A stretch of 64,000 nucleotides of DNA from Mycolicibacterium goodii (GTDB lineage: Bacteria > Actinomycetota > Actinomycetes > Mycobacteriales > Mycobacteriaceae). The position numbers and the translations under genes are program-made. Position 1 is the stretch's first letter. Each line of letters starts with the position of its first letter. The notes beneath the pieces were generated by a model that worked only from the letters and a program-made list of their open reading frames with translations, had not been told where the DNA came from and did not search any database. Below are positions 17,737-25,577 of this stretch, piece after piece. The stretch covers positions 5,518,001 to 5,582,000 of the forward strand of contig NZ_CP092364.2 of assembly GCF_022370755.2 (NCBI RefSeq). Reading direction: 5' to 3'.

Positions 17737-18852
17737 TCACAAACCGATCAGATCGGCGGTCTGTTCGGCGATGGCGGGCCCCAGCGTCATCCCGCGCCCG
17801 CCCGGGCCGGTGATCACCCAGACGTCATCCTCGGGCGTCGTGCGGCATACGAGTTGATTGGGCTCCAGACACTGGCTGTAGACCCCGGCCCAGCGCTGCC
17901 GGATCGGCGGGAGCCTGCGGCCGAGGAATTCCTCGACGACGTCGGTCAGGTAGGCGTACGGCGCCTCGTGCACGTCGAAGCCGAACGGTTCGCTGTACTC
18001 GTGGGTGTCCCCGATGGTCAGGCCGCCGTGCAGGCGCTGCACACACAGCAGTTGCATGTGCTGCTCCTCGGCCACCGGATGCTGAGGTTCGTTGGCGCGC
18101 AGCGTGTTCAGGGCAGGTCCGGCGAAGCCGGGGTAGTACCGGAAGCTGTCGGCATCGGCGATCGCGGTGGTGAGCTTTTCCCCGAGTGGCTCGGTCTGCA
18201 TCATCTGCAGCCGGACCCGCCGCACGGGCAGTTCACCCGCGAGGTCGCGGACCAGACCGCCATGGGCGGCCCCGGCGCACACGAGGACGACGTCGGATCT
18301 GTGACGGTTGCCGCGATCGTCGCGGACCGCACGGTTCTCGACACTGCGTGCCTCGACCCCGGCGACAAACGTGTATCGACCGCTGGCACCGAGATGTTCA
18401 CGAATCGCGGGTAACGCCTGACGCGATTCCACGGCCGCGTCGAGCGAGCAGTGCAGTCCGCCGAGGAAACGCCCTCGCAGCGCCGGGTTGAGCGCGCGGA
18501 CCTCGCCGGGTTCCAGCAGCGTGAAACCGCGGTGGCCGGCATCGGATCGGTTCGCGGCTTCCTCCGCGACCGCCAGTTCCGCCGGGGTACGCACCAGCGT
18601 GATGGACCCGGCGGGCCGGAACCCGACTCCGGGGACGTCGGCGGCGAGTTTCTCCCACAGTTCCCGCGAGCGCAGCGTCGTCTCGAGTTCGACCGTGGAC
18701 CGGCCCGAGATCCAGACGAGCCCGAAGTTGCGCACCGTCGCGCCCCGCGCCTCGACTTCACGTTCCAGGTGCACCACGTGATGCCCGCGCCGTATGGCCT
18801 CGAGGGCATGTGCGGTACCGAGTATGCCGCCACCGATGATCGTCACCCGCAT
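17737..18852 (-). CDS. FAD-dependent amine oxidoreductase, phosphonate-associated type
   Basis: A 371-residue DAAO-fold flavoprotein. The dinucleotide-binding motif IIGGGILGTAHALEAIRRG is at the N-terminus, and GPGGRGMTLGPAIAE near the C-terminus closes the FAD site. It resembles the TIGR03364 group often encoded beside phosphonate genes, where related enzymes oxidise N-methylated 2-aminoethylphosphonate. Here it is divergent from a PhnZ-like HD protein and a PhnF-like regulator, which supports an organophosphonate role; sarcosine or another secondary amine remains possible. A PhnF-type operator lies in the 100-bp divergent region. Confidence 0.75.
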   Translation of the reverse strand: MRVTIIGGGILGTAHALEAIRRGHHVVHLEREVEARGATVRNFGLVWISGRSTVELETTLRSRELWEKLAADVPGVGFRPAGSITLVRTPAELAVAEEAANRSDAGHRGFTLLEPGEVRALNPALRGRFLGGLHCSLDAAVESRQALPAIREHLGASGRYTFVAGVEARSVENRAVRDDRGNRHRSDVVLVCAGAAHGGLVRDLAGELPVRRVRLQMMQTEPLGEKLTTAIADADSFRYYPGFAGPALNTLRANEPQHPVAEEQHMQLLCVQRLHGGLTIGDTHEYSEPFGFDVHEAPYAYLTDVVEEFLGRRLPPIRQRWAGVYSQCLEPNQLVCRTTPEDDVWVITGPGGRGMTLGPAIAEQTADLIGL

Positions 18853-18929
18853 GACACCAGACCCTGTGGCCCCCCGGCATCGGGATAACCACGCGCCGGT
18901 ATTGGGACACCGAACAGCAGGTTAAGAAT

Positions 18930-18941
18930 TGGTATAGACCA
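18930..18941. promoter_or_regulatory. PhnF-type operator
   Basis: TGGTATAGACCA is an imperfect palindrome (TGGT/ACCA arms). From memory it is the same sequence bound by PhnF in the M. smegmatis phnDCE promoter. It sits 8 bases upstream of the -10 element of the HD-domain gene, overlapping its -35 region, and within the divergent promoter region of the FAD oxidoreductase. The PhnF-like GntR gene at 19474 is the natural candidate binder. Confidence 0.65.
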
Positions 18942-18949
18942 TTCTGGGT

Positions 18950-18955
18950 TACGCT
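18950..18955 (+). promoter_or_regulatory. -10 element of HD-domain gene
   Basis: TACGCT followed by 6 bases and ATG at 18962, giving a likely leaderless mRNA and favouring this ATG over the GTG two codons earlier. Confidence 0.55.
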
Positions 18956-18961
18956 GTGCGT

Positions 18962-19477
18962 ATGGACGCCCTCAGCGAAGTCGGTCTGATATTGCGGTCA
19001 CTGCAAGGCATTTGGGACGAGGAAGCCGTCGACGAACTCGATCATGCGTTGCAGGCAGCGGCCCACGCGCAGGAGGACGGCGCCGATGACGAGCTCGTGC
19101 TCGCGGCGGCACTGCACGACCTCGGACACAGCCCACTGCTCGGCGGGCCCCACGTCACCGGGCACGAGCGGATCGCCCGGGACTGGCTCACGGAACGCTT
19201 CGGCGAACGCGTCGGCTGGCTCGCAGGCGCACACGTCGCAGCCAAGCGGTACCTGGCCGCCACCGACCCCGACTACCGGCTCTCGGACACCTCACTGACG
19301 TCACTGCACCACCAGGGCGGACCGGGAGTCGACGCCGACACCGTCAACCATCCGTGGTTCCCCGATGCGCTGCGCTTGCGCCGCTACGACGATGCCGCCA
19401 AGGACCCGCAGGGTCGCGGGCTGACGGTCGACGAGGTGCTCGCCATTGCGAAACGTGTTGCCGGAACCGCGAAATGA
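18962..19477 (+). CDS. HD-domain oxygenase-like protein (PhnZ/MIOX type)
   Basis: A 171-residue HD-domain protein whose metal ligands fit the mixed-valent di-iron oxygenases PhnZ and myo-inositol oxygenase: His35, His52-Asp53 (the HD pair in ALHDLGH), His68, His91 and Asp144 in RRYDDAAKDP. PhnZ cleaves a 1-hydroxyphosphonate made by the dioxygenase PhnY; no phnY is present in the window, so either the substrate arrives already hydroxylated or PhnY is elsewhere. The stop overlaps the start of the GntR gene (ATGA). A phosphohydrolase activity cannot be excluded, but the neighbours argue for phosphonate breakdown. Confidence 0.75.
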   Translation: MDALSEVGLILRSLQGIWDEEAVDELDHALQAAAHAQEDGADDELVLAAALHDLGHSPLLGGPHVTGHERIARDWLTERFGERVGWLAGAHVAAKRYLAATDPDYRLSDTSLTSLHHQGGPGVDADTVNHPWFPDALRLRRYDDAAKDPQGRGLTVDEVLAIAKRVAGTAK

Positions 19478-20175
19478 CCCGTGCCTATGCCATCCGCACC
19501 GAGCTCGACGCCACACTGGCCGAGCTGCAAGCGGGCGATCCGGTGCCCGCCGAACGTGAACTCGCGGTGCGATTCGGCGTGGCTCGCGAAACCGTACGCC
19601 AGGCCTTGCACGAACTGCTGGTCGCAGGCCGCATCGAGCGCCGCGGCCGCGGCACGGTGGTGGCGCGCCCAAAGCTGGTGCAGCCACTGAGCCTGGGGTC
19701 CTACACCGAGGGTGCGCAGACTGTCGGGCGCACTCCGGGGCGGCTGCTGGTCACGCGTGAGATCATCGACGCCTCAGCGGAACTCGCCACAGATCTCGGC
19801 ATCGCGACGGGTGCACCGGTACTGCACCTCGAACGTGTCCTGCTCGCCGACGACCAGCGCATCGGACTGGAGAGCACCTATCTTGCCGCGGCACGCTTCG
19901 GACACCTGGAGCACGACTTCGATCCGACGACATCGCTGTACGCGGCGATCCGGGCCTGCGGTGTCGAGTTCGGCTCGGCGACCGAACGGATCGAGACCGC
20001 CCTGCCCACCCCGCGCGAAGCCGCGTTGCTCGAGTGCACGACGGCGCTGCCCATGTTCCTGCTCAACCGGCGCTCGATCGACACCGCGGGCACCGCGATC
20101 GAGGTGGTCCGGGCCCTGTACCGCGGCGACCGCGTCGCCTTTGAGGCCGTGCTGACGGCTCCTGGCCGGAATTGA
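19474..20175 (+). CDS. GntR/HutC-family regulator, PhnF-like
   Basis: A 233-residue regulator. The N-terminal winged helix (residues ~1-65) includes GDPVPAERELAVRFGVARETVRQAL; the rest is a UTRA ligand-binding domain with HLERVLLADDQRIGLESTYL and the closing IEVVRALYRGDRVAFE motif. This architecture is that of PhnF, which represses phosphate/phosphonate uptake genes. The start ATG overlaps the stop of the HD gene, so both come from the same mRNA, and the PhnF-type operator upstream of that mRNA predicts autoregulation. The effector is likely a phosphonate or phosphate-related ligand, by inference. Confidence 0.85.
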   Translation: MTRAYAIRTELDATLAELQAGDPVPAERELAVRFGVARETVRQALHELLVAGRIERRGRGTVVARPKLVQPLSLGSYTEGAQTVGRTPGRLLVTREIIDASAELATDLGIATGAPVLHLERVLLADDQRIGLESTYLAAARFGHLEHDFDPTTSLYAAIRACGVEFGSATERIETALPTPREAALLECTTALPMFLLNRRSIDTAGTAIEVVRALYRGDRVAFEAVLTAPGRN

Positions 20176-20218
20176 GCTACCATCGGTAGCCTACTGGTGG
20201 TAACCTACTGACGGTAGG
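20176..20218. promoter_or_regulatory. Three tandem operator-like palindromes
   Basis: Three 15-bp inverted repeats follow each other with a 14-bp period: GCTAC-CATCG-GTAGC (20176-20190), CCTAC-TGGTG-GTAAC (20190-20204, degenerate) and CCTAC-TGACG-GTAGG (20204-20218). They lie 20-62 bases upstream of the TetR start codon, so autoregulation by that repressor is likely. Each shares its end base with the next. Confidence 0.6.
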
Positions 20219-20237
20219 TAACGAGCAGGAGGCCCGG

Positions 20238-20843
20238 GTGACCACGCAACCGCGTCCCAAACGGCGGATGTCCAAGCAGGAACGCCGAAAACAGCTCCTC
20301 GAGATCGCCAGAGAGCTGATCCGAGAGGCGGGCACCGGGGAGTTCACCCTCGGACGGCTCGCCGAACGCGCCGGGGTGACCAAACCCGTCGTGTACGACC
20401 ACTTCGGCGACAAAGGCGGCGCGCTCGCGGAGCTGTACCGCGAGTTCGAGGTGCGCCAACGTGAAACCCTCGCCGCGGCACTGGAAAACGCCGCGGACGA
20501 TCTGTCGGCCGTGGCTCACGTGGTCGCGGGCGCCTACATCGACTGTTGTGTTGCCGAAGGCCGTGAACTGGCCGACGTCGTTGCCGCATTGGAGGGGTCA
20601 CCGACCCTGAGCCGGCTGCGCTGTGAGGCCGAAGACGCCTACCTCGAGGTGTGCCGAACAGCGCTGTCCCAGTTCTGCGGCCCGGTGAACACCGCCGGGT
20701 TGCGCGCGATCATCGGTGCCGGTGACGCACTGGTGCGCGATGTGCTCGCCGACCGCATCTCCTCGACCGACGCCCACGAGACGCTCGCCCGCGTGGTCAC
20801 TGCCGTGGCCACATCCACCACCCCCGGACAGGAGTTCAGATGA
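20238..20843 (+). CDS. TetR-family transcriptional regulator
   Basis: A 201-residue TetR regulator. The DNA-binding helix-turn-helix (residues ~15-60) contains FTLGRLAERAGVTKPVVYDHFGDKGG; the helical C-terminal domain should bind a small ligand. GTG at 20238 has AGGAGG 5 bases upstream. The stop overlaps the start of the quinone-reductase-like gene (ATGA), a common pairing in which the repressor controls a detoxifying reductase. Three operator-like palindromes precede it. The inducer is unknown. Confidence 0.9.
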   Translation: MTTQPRPKRRMSKQERRKQLLEIARELIREAGTGEFTLGRLAERAGVTKPVVYDHFGDKGGALAELYREFEVRQRETLAAALENAADDLSAVAHVVAGAYIDCCVAEGRELADVVAALEGSPTLSRLRCEAEDAYLEVCRTALSQFCGPVNTAGLRAIIGAGDALVRDVLADRISSTDAHETLARVVTAVATSTTPGQEFR

Positions 20844-21649
20844 CCGCCGCCCCGTTGAAGCGCCCCCATCCGCCGCAACCCGGTACCGCCCTGTGGCTCT
20901 ATGCCCATCCCCTTCGCGGCTCGCTCAACGACCACCTGTTCCGGGCCGGGACGGAGGCCCTGTCCGAGCAGTACACCGTCCTGACCTCCGATCTGCACGC
21001 CCAGCGGTTCGACCCGGTTCTCGGCGATCGCGACTTCGCCGGCCGCTCGGGCAACATCGTCGAGATCACCGGCGAGGCGTATCACCGCGGTGAGCTTCCC
21101 GACGACGTGCGCGCCGAACAGGACAAGCTCGCCGCCGCCGAACTGCTCGTCGTGCAGTTCCCGTTGTGGTGGTACGGGCCGCCAGCGATCCTCAAAGGAT
21201 GGTTCGACCGCGTGCTGACGAACGGATTCGCCTATGGCGAAATCGATCCCGAACTCGGTGTGCCCCGACGATACGGTGACGGCCACCTCGTGGGGCGCAG
21301 GGCGCTGATCGTCGTGACAGTGGGAGAGGACGCACGTTCGCTCGGCTCGCGCGGCATCAGCGGTGACGTCGACTCACTGCTGTTCCCCCTCACCCACGGC
21401 ACCCTGTGGTACACGGGCGTCGGCAGTTTCGACCTCCACGTGATCTACGATGCCGACGGCCTGGGACCCGAAGGCGTGCAACGAGAGACCGAGCGACTGT
21501 GTGACAGGCTCAAGGCCCTCGACACCGAATCGGCCGGCAGGTTCCGCCGATTGGCCGACGGGGACTACCACGGCACCCGTGCCCTGCGAGAAGACATCCA
21601 TCCAGGCCGCACCGACCTGGGGATCCACCTGAGCGAAAGGGTCGGATAA
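20840..21649 (+). CDS. NAD(P)H quinone oxidoreductase, flavodoxin-like fold
   Basis: A 269-residue member of the NQO1/KefF/MdaB group. The flavin-binding elements are LWLYAHPLRGSLNDHL at the N-terminus and VVQFPLWWYGPPAILKGWFDRVL in the middle, the latter a signature of the family. It would reduce quinones or similar electrophiles by two electrons with NAD(P)H. It is translationally coupled to the TetR gene, so it is presumably induced by its own substrate class. A C-terminal extension of about 60 residues beyond the flavodoxin core is longer than in the minimal family. Confidence 0.85.
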   Translation: MTAAPLKRPHPPQPGTALWLYAHPLRGSLNDHLFRAGTEALSEQYTVLTSDLHAQRFDPVLGDRDFAGRSGNIVEITGEAYHRGELPDDVRAEQDKLAAAELLVVQFPLWWYGPPAILKGWFDRVLTNGFAYGEIDPELGVPRRYGDGHLVGRRALIVVTVGEDARSLGSRGISGDVDSLLFPLTHGTLWYTGVGSFDLHVIYDADGLGPEGVQRETERLCDRLKALDTESAGRFRRLADGDYHGTRALREDIHPGRTDLGIHLSERVG

Positions 21650-21653
21650 CGGT

Positions 21654-22427
21654 TCAGATTGCCGGTACGGTGCCGCCGTCGACCACGATGTCGGCGCCGA
21701 CCACCGATGCCGCCGCATCGGACACCAGGAATCCCACGACCCCTGCGACCTCATCGGGTGTGGCCGGCCGCCCCAGTGGGATCCCGCCGAGCGCCGCCAT
21801 CAACGAATCGAGCGCCTCCTGGCGTGTCCCGCCGGTGGATTCGGCGATCCGGGTGACCAGCGCATCGGCTGCGGTGGTCTGGATGAAACCAGGCGAGACG
21901 GTGTTGACCCGGATGCCTTTCGGGGCAAGCTCGTTGGCGAGGCCCTTGCTGTACGTGCGCAGCGCGGCCTTCGCGGCGGCATACCCGAGAGTTCCGTCGT
22001 ACAGCGGCATCCGGCTCTGGATGGACGAGATGTGCACGATCACACCACCTTTGCCCGCGTCGACCATCATCGGCGCCACGGCCCGGTCGATCCGCACCGC
22101 CGACAGCAGGTTGAGGTTGAGCTCGTCCATCCAGTCCTGCTCCGAGAGCGCGGCGAATCCCCCTGCCGGCGAGGAGGATCCCCCGGCCACATGCACGAGC
22201 ACCTGGACTCCGCCGGTGTCACGCAGGTGCGCCGTGATATCGGCGACACCGGCTGCCGACATCACGTCGGCGGCCAGGAATTCGTCGGCGTCACCGCCGG
22301 GCCTGCGGGCCACCGCGGTGACGTGCGCACCCGATGCGCGCAATGTCCGGACGATCGCGGCACCGGCGCCCTTGGTGCCGCCGGTGACCAGCGCTCGTTT
22401 TCCCTCAAGCGGTCGTTGATTGCTCAT
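21654..22427 (-). CDS. Short-chain dehydrogenase/reductase
   Basis: A 257-residue classical SDR. It has the cofactor motif VTGGTKGAG near residue 15, a catalytic serine in VHISSIQSR, tyrosine and lysine in GYAAAKAAL, and the C-terminal ADIVVDGG. It lacks the NNAG motif in its usual form (VHVAGGSSS takes its place), which is seen in some divergent SDRs. Substrate unknown. It converges with the quinone reductase gene 4 bases away and lies upstream of the EthD/GMC pair in the opposite reading order, so it may be transcribed with them. Confidence 0.85.
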   Translation of the reverse strand: MSNQRPLEGKRALVTGGTKGAGAAIVRTLRASGAHVTAVARRPGGDADEFLAADVMSAAGVADITAHLRDTGGVQVLVHVAGGSSSPAGGFAALSEQDWMDELNLNLLSAVRIDRAVAPMMVDAGKGGVIVHISSIQSRMPLYDGTLGYAAAKAALRTYSKGLANELAPKGIRVNTVSPGFIQTTAADALVTRIAESTGGTRQEALDSLMAALGGIPLGRPATPDEVAGVVGFLVSDAAASVVGADIVVDGGTVPAI

Positions 22428-22480
22428 GCGCTGAGGATCGGTGTTCCCGCAGGGGGAAGCTCAAGCCCGCACCGCTGATC

Positions 22481-22801
22481 TCACACCGCGGGCACCTCGA
22501 CGTCGGACATCAGGACGCGCACCCCTCCGGTCGCCAGGCGGCCCATGGCCTCGAAGAACGTCTGGGCCTCCGAAGTGGTGACCGCGTCACACGCCGTGGC
22601 GTAGTCCGGGTAGTAGAGGTCGAGGCAGCGATACGCCGGAGTCGGGCTGCCGTCCTCCTTGGGCCACACCTTCGACGCTTCGAGCCGCAGGTACCCCGGG
22701 ATGCGCCGGGCCGCCTCGAGTTGTTCGGTCGGGTAGGCGGCCTCGAATTCGGCCGGATCGATGGGATTGTCGTAGATGACGGTGATCTTGGTTTCACTCA
22801 T
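22481..22801 (-). CDS. EthD-domain protein
   Basis: A 106-residue small ferredoxin-like-fold protein of the EthD family (ITVIYDNPIDPAEFEAAY at the start, a central IPGYLRLEASKVW strand). EthD proteins accompany degradative oxidoreductase systems, but their biochemical role is unsettled. The ATG overlaps the stop of the GMC oxidoreductase (ATGA), so the pair is translationally coupled, hinting that EthD acts on or protects the product of that oxidoreductase. The frame remains open upstream, but that part is antisense-like readthrough of the GMC gene. Confidence 0.8.
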   Translation of the reverse strand: MSETKITVIYDNPIDPAEFEAAYPTEQLEAARRIPGYLRLEASKVWPKEDGSPTPAYRCLDLYYPDYATACDAVTTSEAQTFFEAMGRLATGGVRVLMSDVEVPAV

Positions 22802-24372
22802 GGGATCGACTCCTTTGCGGCGTGGGCATCTCGGATCAGTGCTGCTGCGCGTTCGCCGATGACGACGCAGGGTGCCATCGTATTTCCGGTGGTGATGCGG
22901 GGCATGATGGATGCGTCCGCGACGCGCAGACCATCGATTCCGTAGACCCGCAGATTTCCGTCGACCACGGACATCTCGTCGCGCCCCATCTTCGCGGTAC
23001 CGGTCGGATGCCAGTAGGTGCACGCGGCGTCGCGGATGAACCGCTGTAGATCGCGGCCCTTGAGGTTGCCCGGCATGACCTCGCGCCTGACGTGTTCGGA
23101 AAGGGGCGCCGAATTGCCGATCTCGCGAGCCAGTTCGACGCCCGCGACTGCCGCCGCCATATCGGCAGGCTCGGACAGCATGTTCGCGTCGATGCGAACC
23201 GCGTCGTCGATTCCGTCCCCGGTCAGCCGGACGCTGCCGCGGCTGGCGGGCCGCACGACCCCCGCGAACAGCGTCCATCCGGCCTCCGGCAGACCGAACC
23301 GCTCGGCGGCCTCGATGCTGGCGAACGGCGCCTCGATCTGACACGTCTGCAGGTCCGGGGTGTCCAGGTGCGATCGACTCTTCGCGAAGTACGTCGCCTC
23401 CGATGCGGTGTTCCGCGGCGCCAGCGGCACCTCGTACTCCCACACGCACCCGAAGCCGGGATGGTCTTGAAGGTTCTGCCCGACCCCCGGCATGTGCACC
23501 ACGGTCCGAATGCCGTGTCGGGTCAGTTCGTCGGTGTCACCGATCCCGGACAGCATCAACACCTTTGGCGTATTGATCGCGCCGAGGCTCAGGATGACCT
23601 CGGATCCGGCCGTGACCCGGAAGGTGACGCCGTCACGGACGAATTCGACCCCGGTGGCCCTGCTCCCGTCCAGCGTCACCCGGGTCACCATCGCCCCACA
23701 CCGCACCGTGAGGTTGGGCCGATCCAGATACGGGACGACGTAGGAACGGAAGACGGACTGCCGGATCCCGTCGCGCACGCAGATGTCGCTGAGCGCCGCA
23801 CCGCCCGCGCCTTCCATCATGGCGCCATTGGGATGGTCGAACGTGGGGATGCCCACCGATGCCGCGGCGGCGACGGTCGCCGGTGCGAGGGGGTTGGGGT
23901 CCGGTGACGGTTGCACATACACCTCACCTCCGGTCCCGCGGTATGCGGGATCGGGTGCACCCTGCCAGTCCTCGATACGCCGGTAGATGTCGAGTACGGC
24001 CTCGTGGCCCCAGCCCGGGTCGCCGGCCTGGTCGGCGAAGAAGTCCCAGTCGTTCTGGTGCCCGCACGACCACATCATCACGTTGATGCTCGACCCACCG
24101 CCGAGCACCTTGCCCATGTTCATGGGGATCGCGCGGCCGTTGAGGTGCGGGCTGGGCTGCGCCGCGAACTGCCAGTCCCGCGCACTACCCAGGTTCTCGG
24201 GCCATCGTCCGGCGTGCCGCACCGCGGGCACGTCGTCACTGCCGCCCGCTTCCAGAAGCAAGACACTGAGGTCCGGGTTCTCCGCGAGACGTCGGGCCAC
24301 CACCGATCCCGACGATCCCGAGCCACACACGATGAAGTCGTACCGCTGTTTTATCTCCACGTTCATGGGCAT
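22798..24372 (-). CDS. GMC-family FAD oxidoreductase (alcohol/choline dehydrogenase-like)
   Basis: A ~524-residue glucose-methanol-choline oxidoreductase. The ADP-binding motif is VCGSGSSGSVVARRL, followed by GKVLGGGSSINVM (GMC signature 1 region), SLGAINTPKVLMLSGIG (signature 2) and the catalytic histidine in YWHPTGTAKMG. It oxidises an alcohol to an aldehyde or acid; the substrate is unknown. Two starts, ATG 24372 and ATG 24366, are equally plausible; neither has a clear ribosome-binding site. It is divergent from lipW and coupled to the EthD gene. Confidence 0.85.
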   Translation of the reverse strand: MPMNVEIKQRYDFIVCGSGSSGSVVARRLAENPDLSVLLLEAGGSDDVPAVRHAGRWPENLGSARDWQFAAQPSPHLNGRAIPMNMGKVLGGGSSINVMMWSCGHQNDWDFFADQAGDPGWGHEAVLDIYRRIEDWQGAPDPAYRGTGGEVYVQPSPDPNPLAPATVAAAASVGIPTFDHPNGAMMEGAGGAALSDICVRDGIRQSVFRSYVVPYLDRPNLTVRCGAMVTRVTLDGSRATGVEFVRDGVTFRVTAGSEVILSLGAINTPKVLMLSGIGDTDELTRHGIRTVVHMPGVGQNLQDHPGFGCVWEYEVPLAPRNTASEATYFAKSRSHLDTPDLQTCQIEAPFASIEAAERFGLPEAGWTLFAGVVRPASRGSVRLTGDGIDDAVRIDANMLSEPADMAAAVAGVELAREIGNSAPLSEHVRREVMPGNLKGRDLQRFIRDAACTYWHPTGTAKMGRDEMSVVDGNLRVYGIDGLRVADASIMPRITTGNTMAPCVVIGERAAALIRDAHAAKESIP

Positions 24373-24427
24373 CCGGAAAGCCGGCGGTCTTACCTGCGGC
24401 GGCGACGTTTCCTGTACAACTACTCCT

Positions 24428-25327
24428 GTGACGGCAGCCACCCCGATCCGGTTTCATCCCGATCTCGAACGCATCGCCCGCTACGTCCCTCGCCACATGG
24501 TCAATCGCGCGACGTTGCCGGTTTTCCAACGTCTGACGAGGTTGATGGCCCGCCGGGTGCCCGCGGGCGGTGAGATTCTGACGCTGCCGTCAGGTGTCGG
24601 CATCCGGTTGTTCCGGCCGCCCGCGTCGACGTCGCTTCCCGGTCCGGCGCTGGTGTGGATCCACGGTGGCGGTTATGTGCTGGGCAGTGCGGCCCAGGAC
24701 GATGTGCAGTGCCTGCAGTTCGCCAGGCAGGTGGGGGCCACGGTGGCGTCGGTGGAGTACCGACTGGCCCCGCAGAACCCGTATCCGGCCGCGCTCGACG
24801 ACTGTTTTGCCGCGCTGCAGTGGCTGTCCGCCCTGCCGTCGGTCGATCCGGCCCGGGTGGCGATCGGCGGCGCGAGCGCCGGTGGCGGTCTTGCCGCCTC
24901 GCTTGCACTGCTGGCGCGCGATCGCGGGATCGACGTCGCCGCGCAACTGTTGGTGTATCCGATGCTCGACGACCGCAGCAGCTTCGTGCCCAGCCTCGAC
25001 CATCCCGGGCACCGGCTGTGGAACCAGGGCAGCAACCGGTTCGGGTGGAAGGCGTACCTGGGTGACGCGGATCCCGACGTCGCGGTACCTGCCCGCCGGG
25101 ACGATCTCGCAGGGCTTCCTCCTGCGTGGATCGGGGTGGGGACGCTGGATCTGTTCCACGACGAGGACCTGGCCTATGCCGGGCGGTTGCATGCCGCGGG
25201 CGTGCCGTGCGAGATCGACGTGGTGCACGGTGCGTTCCACGGATTCGACGGCGTCGCTCCGAAAGCTCCGGTGTCACGCGCCTTTCGGAGCGCGCAGTGC
25301 GCGTTCCTGCGGCGCGCGCTCGCCTGA
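24428..25327 (+). CDS. lipW: HSL-type esterase LipW-like
   Basis: A 299-residue carboxylesterase of the hormone-sensitive lipase group. The oxyanion motif VWIHGGGYVLG is followed by the nucleophile in IGGASAGGGL, an aspartate in LFHDEDL and the histidine in VHGAFHGFDG. Length matches M. tuberculosis LipW (Rv0217c, about 302). The GTG start is near a weak TACAAC -10-like element 7 bases upstream. It diverges from the GMC gene. Its last 54 bases overlap a small gene on the other strand. Confidence 0.85.
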   Translation: MTAATPIRFHPDLERIARYVPRHMVNRATLPVFQRLTRLMARRVPAGGEILTLPSGVGIRLFRPPASTSLPGPALVWIHGGGYVLGSAAQDDVQCLQFARQVGATVASVEYRLAPQNPYPAALDDCFAALQWLSALPSVDPARVAIGGASAGGGLAASLALLARDRGIDVAAQLLVYPMLDDRSSFVPSLDHPGHRLWNQGSNRFGWKAYLGDADPDVAVPARRDDLAGLPPAWIGVGTLDLFHDEDLAYAGRLHAAGVPCEIDVVHGAFHGFDGVAPKAPVSRAFRSAQCAFLRRALA

Positions 25328-25561
25328 TCCACCTGCCGTTCGCATCCGATGCAGGTGCGCCCACGCGCGGGCGAGCAAGTTCCGGTCCGAATCCGGCAGC
25401 GCCGCGGCGCGCAGACGGCAGCGGGTCACCGCATCGGCAAAACGGTCACCCAGTTGCTCGACCGAGACACCGAACGAGACCCAGACGTCGTCCTCGCGTG
25501 GACCCCCGTAGGGAGCCCACGCGAGGACGAACCGCATGACGTCACGGTCGTAGGAATCCAC
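25274..25561 (-). CDS. Small conserved-type protein of unknown function
   Basis: A 95-residue reading frame I do not recognise as a named family. Its N-terminal half (MDSYDRDVMRFVLAWAPYGG, then an acidic DDVWVSFGVSVEQL stretch) resembles small mycobacterial helical proteins I recall only vaguely. It starts 16 bases downstream of the permease stop on the same strand, so it may be co-transcribed with it. The C-terminal half is Arg/Ala-rich and lies antisense over the end of lipW, so a real protein could be shorter in conserved length. Moderate confidence that it is coding. Confidence 0.5.
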   Translation of the reverse strand: MDSYDRDVMRFVLAWAPYGGPREDDVWVSFGVSVEQLGDRFADAVTRCRLRAAALPDSDRNLLARAWAHLHRMRTAGGSGERAPQERALRAPKGA

Positions 25562-25577
25562 CGGCCGTCACACCCGT

